A stretch of DNA of 64,000 nucleotides. Source: Alcaligenaceae bacterium (GTDB taxonomy: Bacteria; Pseudomonadota; Gammaproteobacteria; Burkholderiales; Burkholderiaceae_B). Within the stretch, counting starts at the first letter, position 1. The number at the start of each line of letters is the position of its first letter. Both the position numbers and the translations under genes were made by a program. Shown here one piece after another: positions 34,682 through 43,739 of this stretch. The stretch is taken from the NCBI GenBank assembly GCA_013416455.1, contig JACCES010000007.1, positions 1 through 64,000 on the forward strand, in the 5' to 3' direction. Below the pieces are notes generated by a model, which saw only the letters and a list, made by a program, of their open reading frames with translations, was not told the DNA's origin and did no database searches.

Positions 34682-35113
34682 ATGGAATCGGCCGTAAGAA
34701 AGCTATTCAAGCGATACGAGCGTTTTTTCAACCGGTCCCTTCACGGGAACATGGACGTGGATGAGATGGTATCGCTGTATGCATCGGATTTCATCGCGGC
34801 TTCTCCCGCTGGGGTGATGGCCGGGAAGAACGACGATCAGTTCAAGCAGGCCATGGAGCAAGGGTATGTGCGCTATCGGGCGATAGGAACCAAGGAGATG
34901 CGGATCCTGAATGTCCGGCTCTCCCCGGTAGATGAGCTGCATTGCGTGGCCCATGTGACTTGGAGCGCGACCTACGCACGCAAGGATCGGGCAGACACGA
35001 ATATCGATTTCGATGTTCACTACCTTGTCCAGATATTGGGCGGCAAGGCCAGGGTTTTCGGCTGGATGTCAGGCGATGAACAGGCGCTTCTGAAGAGGCA
35101 TGGCATTGTTTAA
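34682..35113 (+). CDS. SnoaL/NTF2-like small protein
   Basis: 143 residues. The size and alternating helix-strand layout (VRKLFKRYERFF helix, MVSLYASDFIAASPAG, then MRILNVRLSPVDELHCVAHV and a final strand) fit the NTF2-like cone fold used by SnoaL-type isomerases, ketosteroid isomerases and many proteins without known activity. No signal peptide. It lies 80 bases after the LysR gene on the same strand. Between its end and the repeat at 35392 I see no gene. Confidence 0.65.
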   Translation: MESAVRKLFKRYERFFNRSLHGNMDVDEMVSLYASDFIAASPAGVMAGKNDDQFKQAMEQGYVRYRAIGTKEMRILNVRLSPVDELHCVAHVTWSATYARKDRADTNIDFDVHYLVQILGGKARVFGWMSGDEQALLKRHGIV

Positions 35114-35391
35114 TGGCAACGTCATGCGACATTGCCGACAGTCGGCTCGGGCCTGCGGGCGGCCGTTCTTCAATGACACTCGCGACGGCGGTGTCAATGA
35201 CCCCGATACTGTGATTGAGCACCGAGCCATTGGCGTTGTCTACAACCCGAAGGCCGAACGCTGGGGCAATGATGTGCCCACCGTCGTTCCATGCCAATAT
35301 GACGCCTTCATCTTGACGGATACAAGCCGCGCGCTCGATGCACTTCATTTGCCAGCCGTCCCGCGATAGCAGCCGCCGGAAACATGGCCTA

Positions 35392-35657
35392 GGGCCTGTT
35401 CACACTAAAAGGTGCCTTGCACTGGCAGGTCATCGAGCGTCAGGCTAGGCGTGCAGGCCGCCGCGTGGCCGCCCCACGCAAGGTCTGCGCAACAACGCCT
35501 GGCGCTCGATGACCTGCCAGCCCGCAGGGTGAGTGCGCAAACACACGTCTGCCTGCGTTGCAAATGCTCGCCGTGGGCCCGCCACGTCTGCGCTTTGCGC
35601 CTTGTCATCCACGGGTTTGCGTACTCATGCAAGGCGTCTTTTAGTGTGAACAGGCCC
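35392..35657. repeat. 266-bp cloverleaf-like palindromic element, copy 2
   Basis: Terminal arms GGGCCTGTTCACACTAAAAG... and complement, 30 bp with two mismatches. Internal stem CTGGCAGGTCATCGAGCG (35422-35439) pairs exactly with 35503-35520; a second stem starts GAGTGCGCAAAC (35531) and pairs near 35615-35626. The GCGTTGCAAATGCTCG ... CTGCGCTTTGCGCCTT core is shared with copy 1 and the element at 5813. Length is identical to copy 1 although the stem sequences differ. Confidence 0.85.
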
Positions 35658-35787
35658 TAGCGGGATGTAGCATAAGGCATGGCCCTGCGGCGGCCAGCAT
35701 GAGGCAGCCAGGTACAAATATTGCTCGTTGGAATATCCCGGTTGAATCGCGCACTTTCGCAGCGATTCTCTTTATCATCAAGCGTCT

Positions 35788-36681
35788 ATGGCACACATCC
35801 GCATCGGTATATCAGGTTGGCGCTACGCTGGGTGGCGAGGGGTTTTCTACCCGGCCAAATTAGGGCAAGCGCATGAATTGGAATTCGCATCGCGTGAAGT
35901 GCAGTCCATTGAAATCAATGGGTCGTACTATTCTCTACAATCACCGAAAAGCTATGCGCACTGGTATGACGCGACACCCAAAGGTTTCGTCTTCAGCCTG
36001 AAAGGCCCGCGTTTCCTGACTCATGTGCTGCGCTTTCGTGGTGAGCGCGCCAACGTGGCACTGGCCAATTTCTTTGCCTCGGGTCTTTTCAATTTGCGCG
36101 AAAAGCTGGGGCCCATCCTTTGGCAGTTTCCCCCGAACTTCAAATTCGACTCTGCGTCGTTCGAGGCCATCCTGCAATCATTGCCCGCGAATACGGATGA
36201 AGCGGCCGAGCTTGCTGCAAGACATGACAAGCATGTCAAAGAGGTGTGCCTGTCGGCCGGGCGCAAACGGCGATTGCGACACGCAATAGAGATACGCAAC
36301 CCCAGCTTTTGTGAAGAGGCATTTATAAAGCTGCTGCGCAAATATCGTGTTGCCCTGGTGGTGTCGGATTCCGTGGAGGATTGGCCTTATGCCGAGGATA
36401 TGACCTCTGACTTCGCCTACCTGCGTTTGCATGGAACCAAGACTCGATATGGCGGCAAATACAGCGATGCCGCTCTAAATCAATGGGCGAAGCGCATTGG
36501 CAAATGGGCAAAGGGCAATGAACCGGACGATGTACACCGGATATCTTCGAAACCGGCGCGACAACGGGCTGGACGCGATGTTTACTGTTATTTTGACAAT
36601 GACGACAAAGTACAGGCGCCGTCCGATGCCAGAAGGTTGATTCAGTGTATATACAAAACTGGTGGGCTCACTTTGATGTGA
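35788..36681 (+). CDS. DUF72 (YecE-like) family protein
   Basis: 297 residues. It has the TIM-barrel-like DUF72 pattern: IRIGISGWRYAGWRGVFYP (5-23), VQSIEINGSYYSLQSPKSY (about 40-57), FVFSLKGPRFLTH and LGPILWQFPPNFKF, then AIEIRNPSF and FAYLRLHGT, and a final CYFDNDDK. Cytosolic, function unknown despite wide occurrence. Its end overlaps the convergent GFA gene by 14 bases. Confidence 0.9.
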   Translation: MAHIRIGISGWRYAGWRGVFYPAKLGQAHELEFASREVQSIEINGSYYSLQSPKSYAHWYDATPKGFVFSLKGPRFLTHVLRFRGERANVALANFFASGLFNLREKLGPILWQFPPNFKFDSASFEAILQSLPANTDEAAELAARHDKHVKEVCLSAGRKRRLRHAIEIRNPSFCEEAFIKLLRKYRVALVVSDSVEDWPYAEDMTSDFAYLRLHGTKTRYGGKYSDAALNQWAKRIGKWAKGNEPDDVHRISSKPARQRAGRDVYCYFDNDDKVQAPSDARRLIQCIYKTGGLTLM

Positions 36682-37159
36682 TGCCCAGGCGGTCGTGCCA
36701 TTGAGCTATCGACTCTTCCGGATAGCCCTGGAACAGTTTATCGGAAGGAAGGGCTTCTACTTCGACCCAGGATGCTTTGGAGTCAAGAAATAAATGAGTG
36801 TGTTGCGGCGGCGTGGGCAACGGAGTATCGATGGCCGACGCAAATGGGTGGATAAGCTCGGGCCACTCGGGGCTGAACAGCCACAGGCCGCTGCCGCACA
36901 GTTTACAAAAGTGACGTTCGGCAGTGCTGGCATGCCAATGCTCTTCATCGTCGTCTTTGATTCTTGCGTGGTATATGGCTATGTTTTCGCTACCTGAGGT
37001 CTGCATGCTCCGGGCATCGGCTGACAAATTGATAGAGTAGCCCCCGCCGCCCTGAGTTTTGCGACAAATAGAGCAATAACACCGTTGATACGGGTAAGGC
37101 GTGGTGCTCTCTACCGTAAACGTCACCGCGGTGCAGTGACAGGAACCTTTCAGCTGCAT
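36668..37159 (-). CDS. GFA (glutathione-dependent formaldehyde-activating) family protein
   Basis: 163 residues from ATG 37159 with AGGAG 7 bases upstream. Zinc-binding cysteines are arranged as in the family: GSCHC (5-9), CYCSICRKTQGG (about 34-45) and FCKLCGSG (about 85). GFA proteins bind zinc and, in the founder, glutathione-formaldehyde adducts; most members have unknown substrates. No partner formaldehyde dehydrogenase is present nearby. Confidence 0.88.
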   Translation of the reverse strand: MQLKGSCHCTAVTFTVESTTPYPYQRCYCSICRKTQGGGGYSINLSADARSMQTSGSENIAIYHARIKDDDEEHWHASTAERHFCKLCGSGLWLFSPEWPELIHPFASAIDTPLPTPPQHTHLFLDSKASWVEVEALPSDKLFQGYPEESIAQWHDRLGITSK

Positions 37160-37351
37160 GGCGATTCTCCTTGAGTGGGTAGGCTCCGGGCGGATCGACT
37201 TGACCTGCTGGCGGTCTAGATGCCAGTTTACCTTGGTCTTGGCCATATTGCACTTGCCCGCCTGATGCGCATTTTGTGCGCATCAGGCGCATATGCCGAT
37301 ATGGTATGGAGTACTTATTCTTATCGGCCCGGCGTCATGCTCCTGCCGGAT

Positions 37352-37660
37352 TCAATCCGCGGGGCTGCCGTCTTGCTCTAGCCGCGACAGCTTTCTGACC
37401 GACTTGCTGCGGACCATGTTTTTTACCAGATCGTCGAAAACCTTGAAATGCTGCATCGACAAATGGGTGCCGAAGGCAGCTTCATTTTCGTATACTTCGT
37501 AAAGAAGAACCGAGCCTTCTTGAGCAGGGTCGACGCATACATCAAATTGGTGGCAGCCAGGCTCGATCTGCAAAGAAAGCCGGGCATTTTCCTGAACCAA
37601 TAACAGGAACTCCTGGAAATTGGCGGGATGGATCTCGAAATTAACGATAATTATGTGCAT
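37352..37660 (-). CDS. Antibiotic biosynthesis monooxygenase-domain protein (YgiN-like)
   Basis: 102 residues of the dimeric alpha+beta barrel ABM fold: VNFEIHPANFQEFLLLVQEN, then EPGCHQFDVCVDPAQEGSVL and a YENEAAFGTHLSMQHFKVF helix. The family includes quinol monooxygenases and small heme or signal degraders. No ribosome site is obvious. It stands alone; 37661-37912 contains no gene that I can support. Confidence 0.8.
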   Translation of the reverse strand: MHIIIVNFEIHPANFQEFLLLVQENARLSLQIEPGCHQFDVCVDPAQEGSVLLYEVYENEAAFGTHLSMQHFKVFDDLVKNMVRSKSVRKLSRLEQDGSPAD

Positions 37661-37912
37661 ATTTTGTGGTAAAGCCGTTGATGATCAGACGGTTATGGTG
37701 TTATCCCGTTGCGCAGCGGCAGGCCTTGATGGAACCGTTCAACGTTGGCAAAGAGCGCCCGCATTCTAGCCGCGGGTATGCCGCGTCGGGCGCATCCTTT
37801 CGGCATCGGAACCCTCGCTCGGTGTAAGTAAGCGGCTTGTGGTCGGCAGGCATGGCGCTGTGGATAATATCGTAGATTTTTTGCGTGGCAGAATCGTTAT
37901 GGAAAACGGGAT

Positions 37913-38611
37913 TTACGGTGTTTGCGCATCGATGTAGCGTACACCTTTGTCGGCAAGCGCTTGTTGCAGCCAGGAAGGCGTTTTATCGCCTCTTTTGGCA
38001 CCCGCTTCCATCAAGGCTTCCTTGGCCTTGATCTCGGTCAGTTGGCTGATGACCTGATCGATATTGGCATAGGGTACAACGACGACGCCGTCTTCGTCGC
38101 CCAAAATGATATCACCCGAGCCGATATGAACGCCGCCCAGTGTAATGGTAGTGCCGATTTCGCCCGGGCCATCCTTGAACGGAGAATTGGGTGATAAGCC
38201 GCGGCCAAAAACCGGAATTCCTGCGTCATTGATTCCACGGATGTCGCGAACCATGCCGTCGGTGACGCAGGCAACCACGCCGTTATTTTTCGCCATTGCC
38301 ACGAAAACGTCGCCGACTACAGAGGCTTCCTCATATTCATCAACGGCGATCAGCACAACGTCACCCGGCCGGCAGGCCTCGAGCGCCGCCCAGCATGCCA
38401 GGTTGTCGCGAGGGAGGCTTTGCACGGTGATGGCGACCCCACAAAAACGAACTGCCGTTGAAAGCGGCCTGATGCGATGGCTGAGCGCGCCTCGCCGGCC
38501 TTGAGCATCAACGACGAAGCCGGTCTGGACACCATTGAATGCTGCTAGCTGCTCTGCGGTAGGCCGACGGAAATTCTTGCGGATAACAAGGGCTGGTGGC
38601 GTTTCTGCCAT
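37913..38611 (-). CDS. RraA-like / HMG-CHA aldolase family protein
   Basis: 232 residues from ATG 38611 (AGGAGA 5 bases upstream). The family core is clear: PGDVVLIAVDEYEEASVVGDV (about 88-108), then GVVACVTDGMVRDIRGI, where the Asp-x-x-x-x-Arg-Asp pattern binds the divalent metal and substrate, and ILGDEDGVVVVP. This clade includes 4-hydroxy-4-methyl-2-oxoglutarate/4-carboxy-4-hydroxy-2-oxoadipate aldolases and oxaloacetate decarboxylases of aromatic breakdown; RNase E inhibitor RraA is shorter. No other pathway gene is adjacent. Confidence 0.85.
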   Translation of the reverse strand: MAETPPALVIRKNFRRPTAEQLAAFNGVQTGFVVDAQGRRGALSHRIRPLSTAVRFCGVAITVQSLPRDNLACWAALEACRPGDVVLIAVDEYEEASVVGDVFVAMAKNNGVVACVTDGMVRDIRGINDAGIPVFGRGLSPNSPFKDGPGEIGTTITLGGVHIGSGDIILGDEDGVVVVPYANIDQVISQLTEIKAKEALMEAGAKRGDKTPSWLQQALADKGVRYIDAQTP

Positions 38612-38682
38612 GGGTTTCTCCTGATTTGTGGGTGACAAAAATATAATGCGGGGGGCGGTCATCACCGGACTGACACACGCAA

Positions 38683-39582
38683 CTATAACGCCAGAAATAC
38701 CACCACAATCAAAATGATAAGGCTGTATTTGGTCGCTTTGTATACCGTTCGGTTCCAGGCTTTGAAACGTTTTCGCTGCTGCTCAATCTTCCAGTGCAGG
38801 TGTGTCAACCGGTTAATGGCTCCGGTCTGGTCGCTATTCTCATTAGGCGAGCTCGCAGCCGACATGATGACGCGTCCAAACCACCGATTAAGGCGTTCCA
38901 CCCAGCGCCATTTTACGGGACGCTCGACATCACAAAACAGGATGACACGGGTAACGTCGGAATTGTTATACGCCTCGTGCACATAGGTTTCGTCAAACAG
39001 GACGTCCTGACCATCGCGCCAACTGTAAGCCTGACCGTCAACAATAATATGGCAGCGGTCATCGTTGGGTGTGGACAGCCCAAGGTGGTAACGCAAAGAG
39101 CCGGCGAAAGGGTCGCGATGCGGATTCAACTTACCCCCGGGTGGAAGTTCCGCGAACATGGCTGCTTTCACACAGGGCAGTTCCTTCAGCAAGGATACGG
39201 TCTTGGGGCATAAGGCCATCGCGGACGGGTGCCTGGCGTCATACCACTTCAGATAGAAGCGCTTCCACCCGTACTTGAAAAAAGAATTGAACCCAATGTC
39301 ATCATGCTTCGCGGCCGCTTTGATATGACGTGCTTCAGATAAATTCAGGGCTTCGTCTCGTATGGTTTCCCAGTTCTCGCGCAAGAGGGCGAGCTCGGGA
39401 ATTTCCGCTGGATCCAGATACGGCGTTTTGGGTACGCGCGAGTTCAGGATCAATAATGCGTTGATTGGCGCGAGCAGCACAGAATGATCCAGCAATTGAC
39501 GCCGCAGCGGCAATCGCGTCGTTCCACGGAAGTGGACATACAAAATAGACAGGAGCCAGATGACTGGCAGTAACCATTTCAT
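38683..39582 (-). CDS. lpxO: LpxO-type lipid A hydroxylase
   Basis: 299 residues of the aspartyl/asparaginyl beta-hydroxylase superfamily. An N-terminal membrane anchor (about 1-20) and a C-terminal hydrophobic tail (about 282-299) flank the iron/2-oxoglutarate domain. Metal ligands are visible: HRDPF (His and Asp, about 154) and the distal His in VHEAYNN (about 202), with RVILFCDVERP for 2-oxoglutarate. LpxO hydroxylates the secondary acyl chain of lipid A on the inner membrane. It fits the envelope-modification theme of the next 16 kb. Confidence 0.88.
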   Translation of the reverse strand: MKWLLPVIWLLSILYVHFRGTTRLPLRRQLLDHSVLLAPINALLILNSRVPKTPYLDPAEIPELALLRENWETIRDEALNLSEARHIKAAAKHDDIGFNSFFKYGWKRFYLKWYDARHPSAMALCPKTVSLLKELPCVKAAMFAELPPGGKLNPHRDPFAGSLRYHLGLSTPNDDRCHIIVDGQAYSWRDGQDVLFDETYVHEAYNNSDVTRVILFCDVERPVKWRWVERLNRWFGRVIMSAASSPNENSDQTGAINRLTHLHWKIEQQRKRFKAWNRTVYKATKYSLIILIVVVFLAL

Positions 39583-39636
39583 GGTGCTGATATTCCTCTA
39601 TGGGCATAACGATGCAACCGGACCGGACAATCCAAA

Positions 39637-39879
39637 TCAAGCAAGACTGTGCCAATCAAATAAAGCGATGCAAGTAAGATGCCACGCGTTGTCTTCTGTT
39701 TCAAGCTCGCAGCCCGGGCCCGGGGTGAGATGCGATGCGTACAACCACATACTGGACTCACCGTCAATCCAGCCGCCTCCCAACGCCTTGTATAACGTGA
39801 CATGATTCCTGGTTTTGGCCAGGCGCAATGTAATCAGATTTTGCTGGGCGGCGTAACGGTCGCGCTCCGCATACGGTCA
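39637..39879 (-). pseudogene. RND-type outer-membrane efflux factor, C-terminal remnant
   Basis: On the minus strand ERDRYAAQQNLITLRLAKTR then NHVTLYKALGGGW is the end of a NodT/OprM-type outer membrane factor (the LYKALGGGW motif is diagnostic). A TGA interrupts the frame just upstream, and the rest of the gene is missing. About 30 extra residues follow the usual end before the stop. The wider gap 39583-40112 contains this fragment and the small inverted repeat at 39965. Confidence 0.7.
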
Positions 39880-39964
39880 AGCTGATGCGGGGGAAAAGGC
39901 GGCTCGGGCGGCTCCGATTCAGCGCCAAAGGAAAGGTAAGGCGTTGGCTACTTCGGCGACCAAG

Positions 39965-40021
39965 GGAGCCTCTGGACAAGTCGAGCGGAAAGCAGGCGTG
40001 GTGACTTGTTCAGAGGCTTCC
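39965..40021. repeat. Mini inverted repeat, coreless relative of the 5813 element
   Basis: GGAGCCTCTGGACAAGTC (39965-39982) and GACTTGTTCAGAGGCTTCC (40003-40021) are near-complementary arms. The piece GACAAGTCGAGCGGAAAGCA matches the complement of the right end of the 5813 element (with one base difference). The 20-base middle lacks the conserved core, so this is an internally deleted copy. Confidence 0.65.
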
Positions 40022-40112
40022 AAGGAAATCTGAACGGATTTGCGTGAATCTTCGCTTGCCGGATAGCGCTGCAGTGCGTCTTCATCTTCCCGGTAGCGGG
40101 ACGCGTGCCGGC

Positions 40113-41903
40113 TCATTCCCGCTTCAGTGCGATGGCAGCCCATTCCCCCCAACCGTCGCCATCATCGTGGAAGATGACCTGGAAATGTTCTGGCAATATC
40201 GGTGAGTCGAATACGAGGAGGGTGTACGCTTGGGACAAGGGCATGGGATAGTCGTTCTGGATGCCGTTGGCCAGAACCACGATTCTCTGGTTCGTCGCCA
40301 CCGGGCCAGTTCTGACGAATACGGCCTGCCCCCTGCGCATACGTAAACTCAGGCTCCCGGTGTCGGTGTCGCCGGAAACGAAACTGCCCCATACTGTGTA
40401 GCCATCCAGTTGGGTGCGTTCGTAGTCCCCGTTTTCACGCCAGTTATCCACTTGAACACGCTGGTGCCCGGAAACGAGCTCATCGGGGGCACTGCCGATC
40501 GGTAGAGACGTCCGTGTCGTCCTGAAGGGGGGAGCGAGACTATATATGGGATAGCCCGCTTCCCGTAGTGCCCGCAGCCCTCTGACGACACCATTCTTGT
40601 ACTCGTCTTCATCCTTCCAGGTCAGATCCAGCGTGTATTTATCCACCAGTTGCTCGATATCCGTTTCCGTCTTCAGCGCCAGCTGAACCGTGGTCTGATG
40701 CGCAAGCGCTTGGTTCTGATGTACAAACCGATGTTTAAGGCCGTTGGCATACGAAAAGACATACACAGCGACAAAGCCGGCCGCCAGCAGCGCCACGCCT
40801 CTTCCGGGTAGGGCGCGAGACAGGAGTATCCATAGCAGCAGTGGCGACAGAACGCTCAAAGGCCCGTAATGCATGGCAACCACACCGGTCCACCCTCCCT
40901 GTACCACAGCCCGTCCGACGGCAACGGACAGCAGTACGGCTTGCGTAGCCAGCAAGACAGAAAACAGCGCGGCATCACTGCCGTCAAGCGTATTCTTCCT
41001 GTATCTGGCGTATAGCCAGGCGCCTGAAAGAATCAGCATCAGAAGCAGCCCGGCGGCGCCGCCTGCGCCCAACATATTCCTTGCGCCAGACGATAGGCTT
41101 GCGGTCTGCAGGTAGAAGTGGATTTCTGCAATATTAAGGACGCTTCCCACCGTCTGGCTGGCGCCGGTGGGTTGCCATGCGAGTACTACGGTCGTTACAG
41201 TCAGCACCGGCATCAATAACACCAGCAGGCCTGTGCGTGTGAGAGGCAGAGTCTTCCGGCCCGACAACAGGTACCATCCCCCCAGTCCAGCCAGGATCAC
41301 CAGCGCGGACAGCGCCCCGTTCATGCCGCACAAGGCCAGGGCCACAAGCGAAAAGAATGCGCAGTACAGGTAGCCATTCGAGCGCCCGGCGTTTCCGGGC
41401 CTTTGGCCCGCCCCACGCTCGAAGAGCACAAAACAGTAAAGGAAAAGGGAAGCAAAGAATACGGAAGACAGGAACTGGAGCTGAAAGGCCCAGGTGGTGT
41501 AGCCCAGAGAAAGGTTCAGTATGCCCAGGGGAATGATGATGTCGCCCCACGAGACCTTGCCGCGATACAGCCGCGCCACCCGCAACATGCACAGCGCCGT
41601 CAGGAACGCCAGAATCAGGTTGAACAGCAGCAGCACCCTGAAGTCATAGCCGGTCAAATAGGCAAGCGTGAAGTGGAATATCTTCTGCAGGGGAATATAG
41701 TGATCGACATGTTGTTCGAAAACCCAGCGGAAGGCTTCCGGCCATTCCAGACCCAGCGGACTCACATATGCCCAGTCGTCCGCATACGGATACGGCCGAA
41801 AGTTCAGCGAAAAAATGATGGCGATAAGAACCGCGACATAGGCGGCGGCTTTGACGGACAAATCTTTCATGAATTCATTTGAACGGTGATTTGATATCTG
41901 CAT
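40113..41903 (-). CDS. Polytopic GT-C-like membrane protein, putative sugar transferase
   Basis: 596 residues from ATG 41903 (ATG 41870 possible; neither has a strong ribosome site). About eleven membrane helices fill residues 15-410; the first periplasmic loop carries the acidic YPYADDWAYVSP near residue 40, the usual place of the catalytic Asp in GT-C polyprenyl-phosphate-sugar transferases. The C-terminal 180 residues form a soluble, probably periplasmic domain with charged and aromatic residues (TLDLTWKDEDEYKNGVVRG). No close family is recognised. It ends the operon carrying the DprE/UbiA genes and GtrA, so it is a good candidate for the periplasmic enzyme that uses the lipid-linked pentose. 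This assignment is inferred from topology and context. Confidence 0.75.
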   Translation of the reverse strand: MQISNHRSNEFMKDLSVKAAAYVAVLIAIIFSLNFRPYPYADDWAYVSPLGLEWPEAFRWVFEQHVDHYIPLQKIFHFTLAYLTGYDFRVLLLFNLILAFLTALCMLRVARLYRGKVSWGDIIIPLGILNLSLGYTTWAFQLQFLSSVFFASLFLYCFVLFERGAGQRPGNAGRSNGYLYCAFFSLVALALCGMNGALSALVILAGLGGWYLLSGRKTLPLTRTGLLVLLMPVLTVTTVVLAWQPTGASQTVGSVLNIAEIHFYLQTASLSSGARNMLGAGGAAGLLLMLILSGAWLYARYRKNTLDGSDAALFSVLLATQAVLLSVAVGRAVVQGGWTGVVAMHYGPLSVLSPLLLWILLSRALPGRGVALLAAGFVAVYVFSYANGLKHRFVHQNQALAHQTTVQLALKTETDIEQLVDKYTLDLTWKDEDEYKNGVVRGLRALREAGYPIYSLAPPFRTTRTSLPIGSAPDELVSGHQRVQVDNWRENGDYERTQLDGYTVWGSFVSGDTDTGSLSLRMRRGQAVFVRTGPVATNQRIVVLANGIQNDYPMPLSQAYTLLVFDSPILPEHFQVIFHDDGDGWGEWAAIALKRE

Positions 41904-42012
41904 CAAATTGATACTTGCCCGTTGCCTGGTTACCGGATGCTAGCATTAATATTGGAATGGGGGCAAAACGTAAACCGGGCCGCCATGATCAGCAGCAAGG
42001 GGATCACTGCGC

Positions 42013-42038
42013 GGCGCAGCCTCGTGCGGGGCTGCGCC
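42013..42038. terminator. Stem-loop between gtrA-like gene and membrane transferase
   Basis: GGCGCAGCC / GGCTGCGCC, perfect 9-bp stem with an 8-base loop, 8 bases after the GtrA stop. There is no T tract, so it may only reduce expression of the last gene or stabilise the upstream mRNA. Confidence 0.45.
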
Positions 42039-42045
42039 GGCGGTT

Positions 42046-42447
42046 TCATTTGAATGACCACCGCTTATGCCCGACATAGCTGGTGAATACCGGCACAGCC
42101 ACGCCCACTGCGTGCGCCAACTCGCGGATGTATTGGGTGACCCCCAAGGCCGGCAATACATAATAGGCGAGCGCCATGCTGACCAGCCAGGTCTGGGCCA
42201 CGGCGGCCAGGTTCACGAGTACGAAATACCCCGCTGAACGATGCAGTGCCTGGGCGCTGCCGCGGAACACGAATACCCGTGCCAGGATGAAGGCCGTCAC
42301 CATGCCGGTCAGGTAGGCCAGTACGATGGCGGCTGAATACCCCATCCACTGGTTGTACAGAATGCGGCTGCCGAAATTGATGGCCGCCGCGATGCCGCCG
42401 GTGACAATGAAGGCCAGGAACTGGCGCGAGAGGAACAGGCTGCTCAT
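42046..42447 (-). CDS. GtrA-family membrane protein, putative lipid-linked sugar flippase
   Basis: 133 residues with four membrane helices, as usual for GtrA: FLAFIVTGGIAAAINFGSRI at the start, the AFILARVFVFRG loop and a final VGHKRWSFK (the KxxxF end is family-typical). GtrA proteins help move undecaprenyl-phosphate-linked glucose across the membrane; Rv3789, a mycobacterial homologue, is tied to decaprenyl-phospho-arabinose use. In this operon it is the natural candidate for flipping polyprenyl-phospho-arabinose. The start overlaps the flavoenzyme stop (ATGA). Confidence 0.88.
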   Translation of the reverse strand: MSSLFLSRQFLAFIVTGGIAAAINFGSRILYNQWMGYSAAIVLAYLTGMVTAFILARVFVFRGSAQALHRSAGYFVLVNLAAVAQTWLVSMALAYYVLPALGVTQYIRELAHAVGVAVPVFTSYVGHKRWSFK

Positions 42448-43739
42448 GCAATCGCGTCTTTGGCCATCTTTCGCCCGAAACCCAGGCTTTCCGATATGCC
42501 GCGGTCTTCAGGGTAATAGAACGATGTGTCGGCGACCCACAGCCCTTCCACTGGAAGCTTCATGGGCGGCAGGGTTTCCAGAAAGCCTGGTCCGCAGATC
42601 GGTTGCGCATGCCGGTAGCGGTTGGCCCGGATGTCGATGATGTCGTGGTCATCCAGGCCAGGGTTCACCTTCTTCAGGTAGCGGCGCACTTTGTCGATGA
42701 ACTGCTCGTCGGGTTCCTGGTATTTGGGGTGCTCGCCCGGCATGTAGAACGGCACATAGACGATATGGGAGTCCAGCGGACGCAGATTGGTATATTCGAC
42801 GATACCGGGCACGTCCATGTCCGGGTCGTTGGTGTTCAGCCAGAAATTTTCCGTGACGGGCTTTTTCAGCTTCGCGATCACGCAGACCACGGCGATGTTC
42901 TTCAGGGCGCGGTACTTTTGCAGAATGTCTTCCGGCAGGCCTGGCATGATGCGCGGCACGAAAGGCATGGGGACGGTGCTGATCACCTTGTCGAATGGTT
43001 CGAACACCCCTTGCGTCTGGACGCCGCGGACCTGCCCGTCGCTGATCACGACTTCGCTCACGGGCGACTTCAGCCGGAATTCCCCGCCGCGCGCTTCGAT
43101 GCCGGCCTTCAGGGCTTGCAGCAGCGTATCCGAGCCGCCTTCCAGATAGCCCAGTTTTTCACGAAAGAGATCGTAGCGCGAGCGGCCGATACGCCGTATG
43201 CGGCTCCAGATCCAGGCGGCCGAGAGCTGGTCGGCGTAGTCATAGAATTTCAGGTCGAACAGTTTGCGCCACAGCACCTCGTAGGCCTCGTCGCCCACCC
43301 AGCCACGCACCCATCCCGTGGCTTCTTTGTGGTCCAGTGGCTGCCAGTCGTTGCGTTTCGTGGAAAGGAAAGCGTGCAGACCATAGCGGAACTTCGCCAC
43401 CATGCCCAGCCCTTTGAACTTCAGCAGCGCGACCGGGTTGCCCCACGGCTGAAGCCTCCCCCGATACCAGTAGCCCATCCGGGTTTCCTTCCATTGCATC
43501 CTGTCCTGGATGTTCAGTTCCTCAAGTATGGCAAGGAAGTCGGTATCCGACGTGCAGTGGAAGTGGTAGTAGCGTTCAATGTCCAGCCCGCCGAAGTCGA
43601 AGGTGGCGGTCATTCCGCCGACGCGGTCGTCGGCTTCGAAGATGACCGGCCGGTGGCCGTCCTGGACGAGCTGCCAGGCGACGCCCAGGCCCATGGGGCC
43701 GGCGCCCAGTACAGCGATGCGGGGATGTTCAGTGTTCAT
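42444..43739 (-). CDS. FAD-dependent amine-oxidase/UGM-like oxidoreductase
   Basis: 431 residues. The N-terminal Rossmann motif is RIAVLGAGPMGLGVAWQLVQ (6-25) followed by FEADDRVGGMTATF, and the C-terminal FAD segment is GLWVADTSFYYPEDRG (about 398). The middle includes YLEGGSDTLLQALKAG and VISTVPMPFVPRIMP, as in protoporphyrinogen-oxidase and UDP-galactopyranose-mutase relatives. The reaction is unknown; in surface-polysaccharide operons such enzymes modify sugars or lipids. It starts directly after the epimerase stop and overlaps gtrA, so it is cotranslated with both. Confidence 0.85.
   Translation of the reverse strand: MNTEHPRIAVLGAGPMGLGVAWQLVQDGHRPVIFEADDRVGGMTATFDFGGLDIERYYHFHCTSDTDFLAILEELNIQDRMQWKETRMGYWYRGRLQPWGNPVALLKFKGLGMVAKFRYGLHAFLSTKRNDWQPLDHKEATGWVRGWVGDEAYEVLWRKLFDLKFYDYADQLSAAWIWSRIRRIGRSRYDLFREKLGYLEGGSDTLLQALKAGIEARGGEFRLKSPVSEVVISDGQVRGVQTQGVFEPFDKVISTVPMPFVPRIMPGLPEDILQKYRALKNIAVVCVIAKLKKPVTENFWLNTNDPDMDVPGIVEYTNLRPLDSHIVYVPFYMPGEHPKYQEPDEQFIDKVRRYLKKVNPGLDDHDIIDIRANRYRHAQPICGPGFLETLPPMKLPVEGLWVADTSFYYPEDRGISESLGFGRKMAKDAIA

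Noticed and set aside
34842-35348. 168-residue minus-strand ORF after the LysR/SnoaL genes
   Set aside because: Part of it is antisense to the SnoaL-like gene, and the rest has no recognisable domain.
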